Source of the DNA: Excoecaria cochinchinensis
Lineage: Eukaryota > Streptophyta > Magnoliopsida > Malpighiales > Euphorbiaceae
Length of the DNA stretch: 64,000 nt
Direction of reading: 5' to 3'
Assembly: GCA_947683425.1 (NCBI GenBank)
Contig: CANTUQ010000073.1
Span: forward strand, 13,745,001 to 13,809,000
The position numbers and the translations under genes are program-made. Of the stretch, positions 34,929-46,199 are shown one piece after another. Each line of letters opens with the position of its first letter. Within the stretch, counting starts at the first letter, position 1. The notes below the pieces were generated by a model that saw only the letters and a program-made list of their open reading frames with translations, was not told the origin of the DNA and searched no databases.

Positions 34929-36181
34929 GATTTGACACATGATTTGAATGATGCATGACCTGCTAGAGTCAAGTAAGTGGATAGTTAAGCATGCCTAATA
35001 GAGTCTCTTAGCTGCAGCCCTCAGTTCTGTTTGGAACCCGATCAGGTCCCCGTTTGGTTCCTCATGAGCCCCTTATGCATTTTGGATCTTGTTTAAGGTC
35101 CCCTTTGTAAAATGTTTTGAATGCGTTAAAAATAAAATGGTTTTCGATTCGTACCCGTAAGTTACGCTATCCGTCCGATTCGTGCCCGTAAGTTACGCTA
35201 TGCGTTCGCTCGTTATCCACTATTTTGGGTCAGCAGGTATTCTGTTTTTTTTATCTGATATGAATAAGAGAATGCGATATCCGAATGAGTATAATTTTGG
35301 ACATGCGAATCAGTAATTATCTGAATGTGCTTATGAATCTTTAAACGGTTTGAATGTGACTCAAGCATGCATTGCGTATGATTATTAGCATATTTCATAA
35401 TGTGAAGGTGTGTATGAATCCGATCAGCTATGGTTAAGCATGGGAATTAATACGTATCTGAATGCGAGCTTGAACTTCTGAATGCTATGGTTAATTAGTA
35501 TGCGTATGAATGCGAACTTCACTATTGAAGGCTATGAATGTGGTGCTATATATATATGTTCTTTCGGATCTTGCTATTATGCTGATTTTGGCATTTTGGC
35601 ATGTGTTTATATCTCACTGTATGATCATATGTGTTATCGTAATGAAGTGGAAGGGCTGTGTTTGACCCTATCATTCGGGTTTCGGTTAGCGTGTGTGCAT
35701 ATTGGCATGACATATGTATGTTTAGATATCTGGTGATTTTTGCATGATAGTTATATGCATTGTTGCATAGTAGTTGTATTACATGTGAATGGGTTCCAGT
35801 TGGTGTAAGGGAACTTTGGTTTGACAGCTGTACATGCAAATGTTTTGTGACTCTGTATGATGATATATGTCTTGGTGTAATGATGTGGTATTTCGGTATA
35901 TTGCATGCGGATCGGTTTGGTTAGTGGTTATGCATTGTCTGACATCAGACACTTCAGCAAACTCGGTAAGTGCAGGTAAGACCAATTGTACTTCTGCATG
36001 ATGTTACGTATATCAATCAGTTAATATGTATATGCATGTGAACTTGAGCTTCTGAATGAATGCCTCTAAATGCAAGCATGATTATATATGTGTTGTGAAT
36101 GTCCGCATATGCCATTTTGAATGTGTTATGCCTTGACGACCATTGAAAATGGCCGTCCATATTGCTTGTGTGTTCTCCCCA

Positions 36182-36218
36182 CTAAGCGTTATCGCTTAGC
36201 ACGGGTTCTTCTCCCGTG
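36182..36218 (+). other. Conserved hairpin module, element A 5' LTR
   Basis: ctaagcgttatcgcttag (7-bp stem, ttat loop) directly followed by cacgggttcttctcccgtg (6-bp stem). Both stems are perfect here. Lies about 470 bp before the LTR end. Confidence 0.85.
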
Positions 36219-36692
36219 CAGGTGGTAGGTTTGGTTCGGTTCGAGTCGCGCATCTGCAAGGTCGGCCACATAGGAGTTAGAAGTTTTGTATTTTGTTCAG
36301 CTTCTGTATTTTGGATTTTGTATTTTTGTAGTCTTATGTATATGTAATTATATGTAAGGATCTGGATGTAATATTTGGGCTATTTAAATGTTATTATATT
36401 TATGTTAAAAGTTGTTCCTCGGTTTTATCGTTCGCCTTATGCTTCCGCTGATTAAATGAGTGAATGGGGGTATGCATGTGCTTATACTTCCGCTTAGTGC
36501 CTACGTGTGTATGAGTTAATACATGACCAGCTTTTGCCCGCAAGGTAAGTTTTTAATTATCCCGTATTTATGCATGTGTGATTATATGTGAATGTATGCT
36601 TTCGCATAGTGTATGTGTGCATGTATGTGAGTAAGCGTCGGTAGCGCTCTCCGGCGTCCTTCCTACGGGAACGTAGGGGGTGTTAAATTTAG

Positions 36693-36704
36693 TGGTATCA
36701 GAGC
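36693..36704 (+). other. Primer-binding site of element A (tRNA-iMet type)
   Basis: tggtatcagagc, five bases after the LTR end. Confidence 0.92.
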
Positions 36705-36817
36705 CCCGATTTGGTGTTTCTGGTTGCCTTTGTTTATTTGTGTGTCGCATTTTTACATGCGAGTCGGTTTCATGTTGTGGCCTAATGCAGATGTGTCTTG
36801 TCTTGTGTCGTGTCTTG

Positions 36818-37505
36818 ATGGAGTCTAATTCGAGTGAGAATGTGGGCGAGATAACGGAAAGTGTGAACCCAGTTAATGCTAATCAGAGTGTTTTCGAGCA
36901 TCCTTCGGTTGGAAATTCCAGTCCTGCTTCCGATGATAGGACGTTAGTGCAAGGGTTGATTCAGATATTGGATAGGCTGACTGCTCCTCGAATTTCTCAA
37001 GGTTTTGTTCGGAGCCTACCTCAAAAGAAAAAGGTGTCGGGTAGAGAAGTACCAGCAGGAAAAAGGATTCGAGAACCTCCGATGTGTCAACTTTAACAGA
37101 AGCAACATCTGGGTTAGTGTCGACTGATCACTAGAGCTTGTTTCAGGTGTGGCAGCATGGAACACTCAAGGTTTTGTTCGGAGCCTACCTCAAAAGAGAA
37201 AGGTGTCGGGTAGAGAAGTGCCAGCAGGAAAAAGGATTTGAGAACCTCCAATGTGTTAACTTTAACAGAAGCAACATCTGGGTTAGTGTTGACTGATGAT
37301 TGGAGCTTGTTTCAGGTGTGGCAGCATGGAACACCAAATTGTTTATTGTCCTAAGATGAGTGCAAATCTAGCTTGGCAAGCTAGAAAGGATGTGGAGGAA
37401 TTGCTTCGAGCCACCCGTGTGCCATCGGGATTGGTTGCGCACCGCAGTGAAGTGACGGAGCATGCAGAGCCTTCTGGTAAGTTTTGTTTTGATATGTTCG
37501 AGTAA
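36818..37505 (+). pseudogene. Element A gag relic, deleted and partly duplicated
   Basis: The start at 36818 (MESNSSENVGEITESVNPVN) matches C's gag start. After LIQILDRLTAPRI the frame jumps to the basic linker SLPQKKKVSGREVPAGKRIR, so the whole gag core seen in H and C is deleted. A 169-bp block with the linker and half of the zinc knuckle is duplicated in tandem (36997-37334). The first frame stops at 37096; a second (37296-37505) restores the knuckle CFRCGSMEHQIVYCPK and ends at SGKFCFDMFE. No protease follows. Confidence 0.88.
36997..37334 (+). repeat. 169-bp tandem duplication in A gag
   Basis: Copies at 36997-37165 and 37166-37334, both starting tcaaggttttgttcggagcc and ending agcatggaacac. 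They differ at only a few positions. No long microhomology is visible at the borders. Confidence 0.93.
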
Positions 37506-38266
37506 AGTTTGTTCTGGTGTTTTGAGATGGAAGGGTATTTGGATTCTGTAAGGTTTTGGTAATACCCTGTATGCCTGTCAGCTATCTTCAAAAAAAAAGT
37601 ATTTGAATAAAAGCATATTGAACCATGGGGATGGGACAAAGTGCATCATTATAGCATTAATTGCATTTTTTCAGCATCACTCTATATACATGAACCATCA
37701 CATTCTCATTGCATCATCATCCCTTTGACCATACATGAGAAGTATTTGCATATGCGTTTTGGTTGAGAGAAAGCTGACAGGGTGTACATGAAGTATTTGA
37801 TATTAAGATTAAGGGTAGGAATGGCGAGCATAGCAACTATTAAGGAAAGTGTTCTGTATTTGGTTAAAGTTGAGTAGAAAGAGTATTTTGGAATCTTATA
37901 CAAGTGAATGTAAAAACATTTTGGAGTTTGATAGAAGTATTGTTGGTAAGAGGGAACAGCATGTATGATGAACCTCTTTGAAGTATTAAAGGATTTGGGT
38001 AGCTATCGGTGAAAGTTAAACGATTTCTGTGTGAAGTGTTTGTGCTTTGATTTTTGATGTGCAGTTGAGTAATGATCATTCTGGTGAACGTGTTTGATTC
38101 GAATATAAGAAGGTGATTTAAGAGTATAGCAATGGCGATGAGTGTAAGCAAGCGAGTAGTTTGGAAGTAGAGCATATGAGTTTGATGGTGAGTTGGAGTG
38201 TAGTGTCGGGAATTATTTCCGATGTAAGTGAATTTTGAGGACGAAATTCTTTTAGGAGGGAAGAGT
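37506..38266 (+). other. Element A 3' untranslated region and polypurine tract
   Basis: About 760 bp with no readable pol. It ends with aattttgaggacgaaattc, a motif common before the PPT in this gypsy group, and the purine tract taggagggaagagt directly before the 3' LTR (38253-38266). Confidence 0.75.
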
Positions 38267-39340
38267 TGTCATACCCCAAATCGGGCTTAGTCGGAATGTG
38301 CATGCTAAGTCAGGATAAGTGAGGGTATTTTGGTAATGTGTGCATGTGGAATTGGAGTATTAAGGACCTAATTGAAGAAGTAATTAAAGTTTGTAAGGAA
38401 AGAATTGTGCTAGTGAGTAAAGTGCAAGTTTGTCAAAGGACTAAAGAGTAATTAGATAAGATATTTTGGTCAGAGCCAATAGGAGGCTGCCATGTGTCTT
38501 GGTGGGTGTGTGTAATTAAAGTGAAAAAAAGAAAAAGGAAAAAGAATTAGGGAGAAGAGCAGATCACGTTTCTGCTCTTCCATTTCCTCCTCCTTGTTTT
38601 TCTTTCTTTCTTTTCCCATTGAGTGCGCTCCTCTCCTTGGCTGTGTGTGAGTTGGTGTCTTTGTGGAGCTTGAGGATTGCTTAAAGAGGTATGTATTTGG
38701 GTTTTGGGTGCTAGGGTTTCCTGCATTTGGGTTCTCTCTTCTTCTTCTTCTAGTTTTGTTGAGTTAGGGTTTAGATTAAGTGATTTTCTGGGTTTATTTG
38801 TGCAAGCTTTTGGTGATAAGAAGAGGGATAAAGGAAAAGGGAAGATTGAAGGTTGAAGAAGAGTGATTTTGGATCTTTATTTTCAGGTTTGGAAGCTCTG
38901 TGTTCTTCATTTTCAGTTTTGGTGTTTATCTCTGCCCTAATTCTCATTTTGGTTGTGTATGTGTTTTGTAATGTTAATTTCTGGAATTTTGAGTGTCTTA
39001 GCATGTGTATATGTATGTTTTTGGTTGGGTAATTGTATTGGTAATGCATCATTAAGGATTGAAGTGTATATATGTGAGAATTGAAAGTGAAATTGCATGA
39101 TTTGGGTAACCTCTGTTCTTAGTGTTTGGTCTGCAATTTTCTGTTTTCCTTGAATTAATTCTTGAATCTTGTCATAATTGAGTGTATTTGATCATCAGCA
39201 TGTTGTGTTATGCATTTGAGTGATAAGGTAAGAGTTTGTGCATGATTGAATGGATTTTGAAAGGTTTTAAAAAGGATTTCTGGAAAACGATGAAGTTCTG
39301 CATTTTTACTGTCCATCGCGATACGACCAGGAGAGAGGAA

Positions 39341-39562
39341 GAGCACGAGTCGTGCTCCCCCCCCCCCCCCCCCTCAGCTTGTTTGGTTTCATCCAGAGGA
39401 AGAGCACGAGACGTGCTCCAAGAACACAAGTCGTCCTCTTGTAGCACGAAACGTGCTGACCTTCTTCTTTCTCCCCAGACAAGCAGCAGAGCACGAGACG
39501 TGCTCGAAGAACAACACTCGTGCACTTCAAGCACGACTCACACGCATGAGCACGAGTCATGC
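39341..39562. repeat. Palindrome cluster, element A 3' LTR
   Basis: Same unit and same offset (1074 bp) as in the 5' LTR, but about 36 bp shorter: the 5' LTR has extra gagtcgtgctc units near its end. A longer poly-C run (39357-39373) follows the first unit. Confidence 0.92.
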
Positions 39563-40195
39563 CCCATTCTGCTCAGCATCCCCCTTGTTCTGCCTGTCCT
39601 ATTTTCTATCTGGTTTTCAAAAATGATCCTCTTCTTTCACTCTGCATGGTTTCTTACTATTGTATGGGACATGTTTTTGCCTAAATTATTTTAGTATTTG
39701 TATTCTGAAGTGGGTGATTATTGAATCGATAGTATGCTAATATTTGACTATGATATGCTTAGTAATGATATCTTTGTTAGATTATTGTTTGGTTTAAACT
39801 GTATGATTTGGTTTATCTATGTTAATTATTGTGATTCGTATCGTGTGATGCATATTGAATACAAGTGAGTTGAATGCCATGTTCATGGTTACTATTATTA
39901 TGAGCATGTTATATTAAAATGTGAAAGGTGTTATGCATACATTTACTCATGAACTTTCTCTAAGAATAATATGCTATGCTTAAGTGTAAATTGTATCATT
40001 GCATGATTAAGATTATGCATTGTTAATCGTTGGCAAAATATTGTTCTATGTTTGACTCTGATATGTTTTAGAATACTGAATAGTGCTAAAGTGTGTTGAT
40101 TGAATTATATTGTATGCTTCATATTATGAAATGTACGAGGTATGACTGACATTATGAACATATATATATGTCTACTATACTCTAGATTATGCGTG

Positions 40196-40233
<38 letters not shown>

Positions 40234-41488
40234 ATGATTCGACACATGATTTGAATGATGCATGACCTGCTAGAGTCAAGTAAGTGGATAGTTAGGCATG
40301 CCTAATAGAGTCTCTTAGCTGCAGCCCTCAGTTCTGTTTGGACCCCGATCAGGTCCCCGTTTGGTTCCTCGCGAACCCCTTATGCGTTTTGGATCTTGTT
40401 TAAGGTCCCCTTTGTAAAATGTTTTGAGTGCGACAAAAATAAAATTGTTTTCGATTTATACCCGTAAGGTAAGCTTTGCATCCGATTCATGCCCGTAAGG
40501 TACGCTATGCGTTCACTCGTTATCCACTATTTTTGGTCAGCAGGTATTCTATTTGTTTTATCTGATATGAATAAGAGAATGCGATATCCGAATGAGTATG
40601 ATTTTGGACATGCGAATCAGTAATTATCCGAATGTGCTTATGAATCTTTAAACGGTTTGAATGTGACTCAAGCATGCATTGCGTATGATTATTCGCATAT
40701 TTCATAATGTGAAGGTGTGTGTGAATCCGATCAGCTATGGTTAAGCATGGGAATTAATTCGTATCTGAATGCAAGCTTGAACTTCTGAATGCTATGGTTA
40801 ATTAGTATGCGTATGAATGCGAACTTGACTATTGAACGCTATGAATGTGGTGCTATATATATATGTTCTTTCGGATCTTGCTATTATGTTGATTTCGGCA
40901 TGTTGGCATGTGTTTATATCTCACTGTATGATCATATGTGTTATCGTAATGAAGTGGAAGGGTTGTGTTTGACCCTGTCATTCGGGTTTCGGTTAGCGTG
41001 TGTGCATATTGGCATGACATATGTATGTTTAGATATCTGGTGATTTTTACATGATAGTTATATACATTGTTGCATAGTAGTTGTATTGCATGTGAATGGG
41101 TTCCAGTTGGTGTAAGGGTACTTTGGTATGACAGCTGTACATGCAAATGTTTTGTGACTCTGCATGATGATGTATGTCTTGGTGTAATGATGTGGGATTT
41201 TGGTATATTGCATGCGGATCGGTTTGGTTAGTGGTTGTGCATTGTCTAACATCAGACACTTCAGCGAACTCGGTAAGTGCAGGTAAGACCAATTGTACTT
41301 CTGCATGATGTTACGTATATCAATCAGTTAATATGTATATGGATGTGAACTTGAGCTTCTGAATGAATGCCTCTAAATGCAAGCATGATTATATATGTGT
41401 TGTGAATGTCCGCATATGCCATTTTGAATGTGTTATGCCTTGACGACCATTGAAAATGGCCGTCCATATTGCTTGTGTGTTCTCCCCA

Positions 41489-41525
41489 CTAAGCGTTATC
41501 GCTTAGCAAGGGCTCTTCTCCCGTG
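41489..41525 (+). other. Conserved hairpin module, element A 3' LTR
   Basis: First stem perfect (ctaagcgttatcgcttag, 41489-41506). The second has caaggg in place of cacggg, breaking one pair. Confidence 0.8.
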
Positions 41526-41993
41526 CAGGTGGCAGGTTTGGTTCGATTCGAGTTACGCATCTGCAAGGTCAGCCACATAGGAGTTAGAAGTTTTGTATTT
41601 TGTTCAGCTTCTGTATTTTGGATTTTGTATTTCTGTAGTCTTATGTATATGTAATTATATGTAAGGATCTGGATGTAATATTTGGGCTATTTAAATGTTA
41701 TTATATTTATGTTAAAAGTTGTTCCTCGGTTTTATCGTTCGCCTTATGCTTCCGCTAATTGAATGAGTGAATGGGGGTATGCATGTGCTTATACTTCCGC
41801 TTAGTGCCTGCGTGTGTGTAAGTTGATGCATGACCAGCTTTTGCCCGCAAGGTAAGTTTTTAATTATCCCATATTTATGCATGTGTGATTATGTGTGAAT
41901 GTATGCTTCCGCATAGTGTATGTGTGCATGTATGTGAGTGAGCGTCGGTAGCGCTCTCCGGCGTCCTTCCAACGGGGACTAGGGGGTGTTACA

Positions 41994-42161
41994 TAATTAA
42001 TTAGCAACCATATACATTTTATTTTATTTATGTTCATGTGATTTAGCCATAAATTTAATATTTTAGCACATTTTATTTTATTCTTGTATATTTATTTGAT
42101 TATTTATCTTTTGTTGTTATTTTTATTTTTATTATTATTATTATCATCACTTTTGTTCATA

Positions 42162-42213
<52 letters not shown>

Positions 42214-43699
42214 ATTATTATTATTATTTAACATGCTTTAACATGTTTTATTTTTTTTATTTCTTTTATTTTTGCTTGCTTAATTGTTCATTTTCCTTAT
42301 TGTTGATTGTTCATCTTTTTTATTATTATTGTTTATTATTATTTTTGTTATTGTTAATATCATGATTACTTTTGTTTTATTATTATCATTAATGTGATTA
42401 TTATCATCATTAGTATTATTATTATCATTATTATATATTATTACTACTATCATTACTATTATTATTTTTATTTTTGTTAGTATTATTTATTATTGTTATC
42501 ATTATTATTATTATTTATGTTTTTATGCATGTTGAATTGTTCATATATTAAGTTACTTATTTTTATTATGTCATTTAATTGATTTGTCATACATGATACA
42601 TGTTATTTTATTTATTCTTTCATTTTTACATGTTATATGTTCAAATTCATTTTTTATTACTAACATCATTTTTATTTGTGTTTTTATTTCAATACTTGTT
42701 TTCATGTGTGAGTTTTTTCAATGGCAAGTGGGAGCTCTTGGAGGTTTGAAGATAACATTTCGGTGAAAGCATCATTTTGGTGGAATTTATGTTTTTAGCA
42801 TTTTTAGTATTTTTAGTATTATTATTATTTTGCTTTCATTTGTTTTTATTATGTAATTTGTAATAAGTCTATTTATTTTTTATGCACGTTAATAAAAAAA
42901 ATCACATAAAAAGTTTTATATTAATAAATTGGGTTTTCTAATAAAATGGGACCAATGTCCTAATTTCAACCAATAAAAATTCACTTCAAAAAAAAGAGTT
43001 AATTTTTTTAAAATGGGATCACTCATCCCGATTTTTTCAAGTATACCATAAACAATTCTTCGATTTTCTAAAGTGAATAGGAAGGAAACAATGTTCCTAT
43101 TCTAAACAATATCCCGATTTATGAATATTTATTTTATTCATTTGGTTTATTTATTTATTTATTTATATTTTTCTTGATTTTATTTGGGGGATTGTATTTT
43201 TTGTCCCAAATTTTAACACCTTTTTTATTTAGGGGGATTGTATTTTTTGTCCCAAATTTTAACACCTTTTTTATTTAGGGGGATTGTATTTTGTCCCACT
43301 TTTTATCTTTCTTTAGATTGCTTTCTTTATTGCTTTCTCTCGTGCTTGATTGGCACTTTATTTTTTTATACATGACCGTGTGAGAAGAGAGATAGAAATT
43401 TAAAATTAAAAACCCATTTATAATTAACCAAGGCATTAATAAGAGTAAAGTTCGAATGTTTCTCTGGTTTAGACCCCCTAGGTTAGACGAACTTTCTCAA
43501 TTTCTTATAAATTGGGTGGCGACTCCAAAATAACTCAAAGGTGCCTAAAGGCTTCATAGGATTAGATGATCTTTCCAATATTTTATTAGAATGAGGTGTC
43601 CAAAATATCTCATGATTGCCGAATATCAAAAGACGAAAACCCCCTCTCGGGCCCTAAAAGCGGGCATCCCGGGAATCGGTCGAGTCCACGCGCGTCACA
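41994..43699 (+). mobile_element. Element B, 3' LTR, part after A
   Basis: Resumes with the A target copy taatt and aattagcaaccat, matching 21499 onward. It contains TTA/ATT tracts (42120-42520) and three tandem copies of a 62-bp block (43186-43300) where the 5' LTR has about two. It ends cacgcgcgtcaca at 43699 and is followed by ctagc. Confidence 0.9.
43516..43527 (+). other. PBS-like 12-mer inside B 3' LTR
   Basis: gtggcgactcca, identical to the PBS start, 172 bp before the LTR end. Confidence 0.7.
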
Positions 43700-44126
43700 C
43701 TAGCTATAAGGATAATGGTACTGTAATAGTGTAATGAGTCAAGGATAACTTATTGAATTAATTTGAGGCTCTTGTCCCAATCCGGACCCCTCAATACAAA
43801 ATTAAACTGTCCATGCTCCGAATCAAGCCACTCTAATCCCATTCATGCTCCGAATTGATCCATGATAGAATTGAAGTGTTCATACTCCGAGTCAAGCCAC
43901 TTCAATCCTATTTATTAATATGGGCCCATTATGTGATTGAAGTGTTCATGCTCTAAATCGAGCCACTTCAATCCCATTCATGCTCCGAATCGAGCCACTA
44001 TAGAATTGAAGTATTCATGCTCCAAATCGAGCCACATGAATTGATGGTCAATTCTTAAATCAAACCCCTAAATATAAAATTGAAGCGTTCATGCTCCAAA
44101 TCGAGCCACACGAATTGAGGATCAAG
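43700..44126. repeat. Older host repeat with degenerate tandem units
   Basis: After the B target copy, four to six degenerate copies of a 45-60 bp unit follow, with gaattgaagtgttcatgctc and gaatcgagccacttcaatcc. It ends tcaag at the L insertion and continues at 49364. I do not recognise the parent repeat; no coding sequence. Confidence 0.75.
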
Positions 44127-44792
44127 TGTAATGGCCCAAATACCGGTCTGGAAGTGTCAGTGAATAATTTCAGTGTTATCATAATGATCGCAGCGTCGAA
44201 CAGTGCAGGGAGTGAGTTTGCCAGTGTCAAAGTTTAGTGACAAGTGGGTTAGAAGTATAGTGATTTCAGGACAAGTGACACCGAACCCGGCTGTTCGACG
44301 CCCGAAAAATTTTAATTTCGTAAAATGATCTGTGGGCCGTAAGGAGTCTAGTGGTGAAATCGGAACTGAAAATGGAATTAAATTGACCTCTGAAAATCAT
44401 TATGAAGTTAGCCTCCGGTTCGATTCAATTTAAACCGGGATTTGACCAAGCTTTGACCGAGGGGTTATAAATAGTAAATAAGGCCTAATGAAAGTTGAGT
44501 GTATTGAATAAGACAATAGAAATGTTATCTGTGAATTTTGACAGCTTTAAAGTTGTATTTTACGGTAGAAGAAAATTTGATCGAATCAGACCACCCAAAT
44601 GGACTCCGATTGAGCTAAATATTTGTAGGGAGTCTATTTTTGATGTTTTAAGATCAATGGAATTGGTTATAAGTGAAAATAATGAGAGGAACATATAGAT
44701 GCTTTGGAAAAGTGCAATTGAACCAAAAAATCAAAATTTTAGTTCAAATCGGTTGGACCACCTTGGTTGGATCGGTTTGGTTCATTTATGGA

Positions 44793-44803
44793 CTATATAA
44801 AGG
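44793..44803 (+). promoter_or_regulatory. Candidate TATA box, element L
   Basis: ctatataaagg followed by a purine-rich then pyrimidine-rich leader, the layout expected of an LTR promoter. Confidence 0.6.
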
Positions 44804-46199
44804 AAGGAGAGGCCAGATTCCTCTAGAAAAATCCAGCCAAAACTGACCTCCTTCTTCTTCTTTCAAAACCGTATGTTATTTTTCATACTTTCCTCCATTT
44901 TTCTTCATTCTTTCTTCAATATTTCTCCAAATATTAGCCTCCCAAACAAATATAAGTCCCTCTATAACATAAACACAGCAAGTGGAGTCCATTTGGAGCA
45001 TTAAAAGTGAAGAAAACTAAGTATTCAAGGTTATGCCTTAAATTTGAGGTAAGAGATTTAAGGGTTTTTAATTTAGTTTATTGGTCCCTATGGGGGTTTC
45101 TAAGGGTGTAGAACACATTTATGATGTTAGATTTCATATTGGAAGTTTTGTTTTAAAGTTATGTGGATTTTTAAATTCGGCCACCTTAGGGAATAAAAGG
45201 GAATTATGGAGTTTTAAGGAGTTATGGCATGGGAAGCATGTTTATGATGTGGAGAACAAGAATCTAAGGTGAGTGGATACATTATCCTTCCTTTTCCATT
45301 GATTATGTGTGAATTTTAGGTTATGTTTAAGTGTGAAAATGATATTTAGGTATGTTTAATTAAATCTAATGTGATATTCATAATCTATGGACTTAATATA
45401 GTGTATAAATATGATGAGATGAAATTAAAGCATATTGGAATGAAAACTCTAGTGTAGGCCGAATGGTTATTAAAGGATTTCCTCAAGATCTATTGATGAT
45501 TATGGTATATAAATGATGGATATAGTGTATATAATATGTTTAAAGCATAATAGAGTGATTAAAAGAATTAAAAGAAATTATAATGAAATGGTAAAGTAGT
45601 GGTCGAATGGTATATAAAAGGTTTAATTAAAATATATGATGAATTGTGCCATATAAATGATATTTATAGCATGTTTAATATGTAAGGAGTATGAATGAGT
45701 GATTAAATAAAATTAAAGTGCATGATGTAAAAAAGTGATTCATTGGCCGAATGGTATTTATAAGGAATAAAGTGTGTATTTTGATAATTAATATAATGTA
45801 ATAGCATAATATGATTAAGTGATGATTAATGAGTGTGTATGTAAAGTGGTAAGTGAAAATGAAGTGTATGACAAAATAAGTGTGATGGCATAATGTGATG
45901 TTTATATGAATATTGATAAAATATTACCCTTAGTAGTTGTCTGGTAGAAAAATCTAGTCCAGGATATAATTGGCTAGCCATAGGGATTCCACACCGCGGT
46001 ACGAGTCATGGCGCCTCGCTATTGATAGACCAATGACGGTCTATTTCAGTGCAGTTTTCAGTGTTTATAGTGTATCCAGTGATCAGTATAGTGCAGTGCA
46101 GTGAGAAATGGTCATATTGGGATCATTTCATAGTGTAGTGGATCTGTGGGATCCACGTCCCGTATATCCGGTCAGTAGATTTTCTACCGGGTGTATACT

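Larger units (their letters stand above)
32919..36687 (+). mobile_element. Element A, 5' LTR
   Basis: Starts tgacacacccaaaatcggg and ends gggggtgttaaa (the 3' LTR ends tgttaca). Landmarks: purine-rich leader (33175-33215), gaagaggtatgt splice-donor-like site near 33340, palindrome cluster 33993-34250, (AT)n at 34882-34925, hairpin module 36182-36218. Confidence 0.92.
32919..41993 (+). mobile_element. Element A, internally deleted tRNA-iMet-primed gypsy element
   Basis: A complete 9075-bp insertion in the B 3' LTR with taatt at 32914-32918 and 41994-41998. It has LTRs of 3769 and 3727 bp and only 1579 bp between them, holding a PBS, a damaged partial gag and a PPT. No protease, RT or integrase is present, so it would need enzymes from elsewhere. 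By eye the LTRs are closely alike except in the palindrome cluster, microsatellites and short indels, suggesting the youngest dated insertion here. Confidence 0.95.
38267..41993 (+). mobile_element. Element A, 3' LTR
   Basis: Starts tgtcataccccaaatcggg and ends gggggtgttaca before taatt. Same landmarks as the 5' LTR: palindrome cluster 39341-39562, (AT)n 40198-40231, hairpin module 41489-41525. Confidence 0.93.
20756..43699 (+). mobile_element. Element B, Tat/Ogre-like Ty3/gypsy retrotransposon with nested C and A
   Basis: A complete insertion flanked by ctagc at 20751-20755 and 43700-43704. Order: 5' LTR 20756-23554, PBS, leader, gag relic, RT and integrase relics, 3' untranslated region interrupted by C (27641-31502), tandem repeats, PPT, and a 3' LTR starting at 32018 and interrupted by A (32919-41993). 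Without A and its extra target copy, the element is about 13.9 kb including C. Most of gag, protease, reverse transcriptase and RNase H are deleted, so it is defective. The two LTRs differ by several large rearrangements. Confidence 0.92.

Noticed and set aside
35482..41306. Pairs of near-identical frames of 60-97 codons at 35213-35985 and 40520-41306
   Set aside because: They occur twice because they lie in the two LTRs of A; no protein features and open on both strands.
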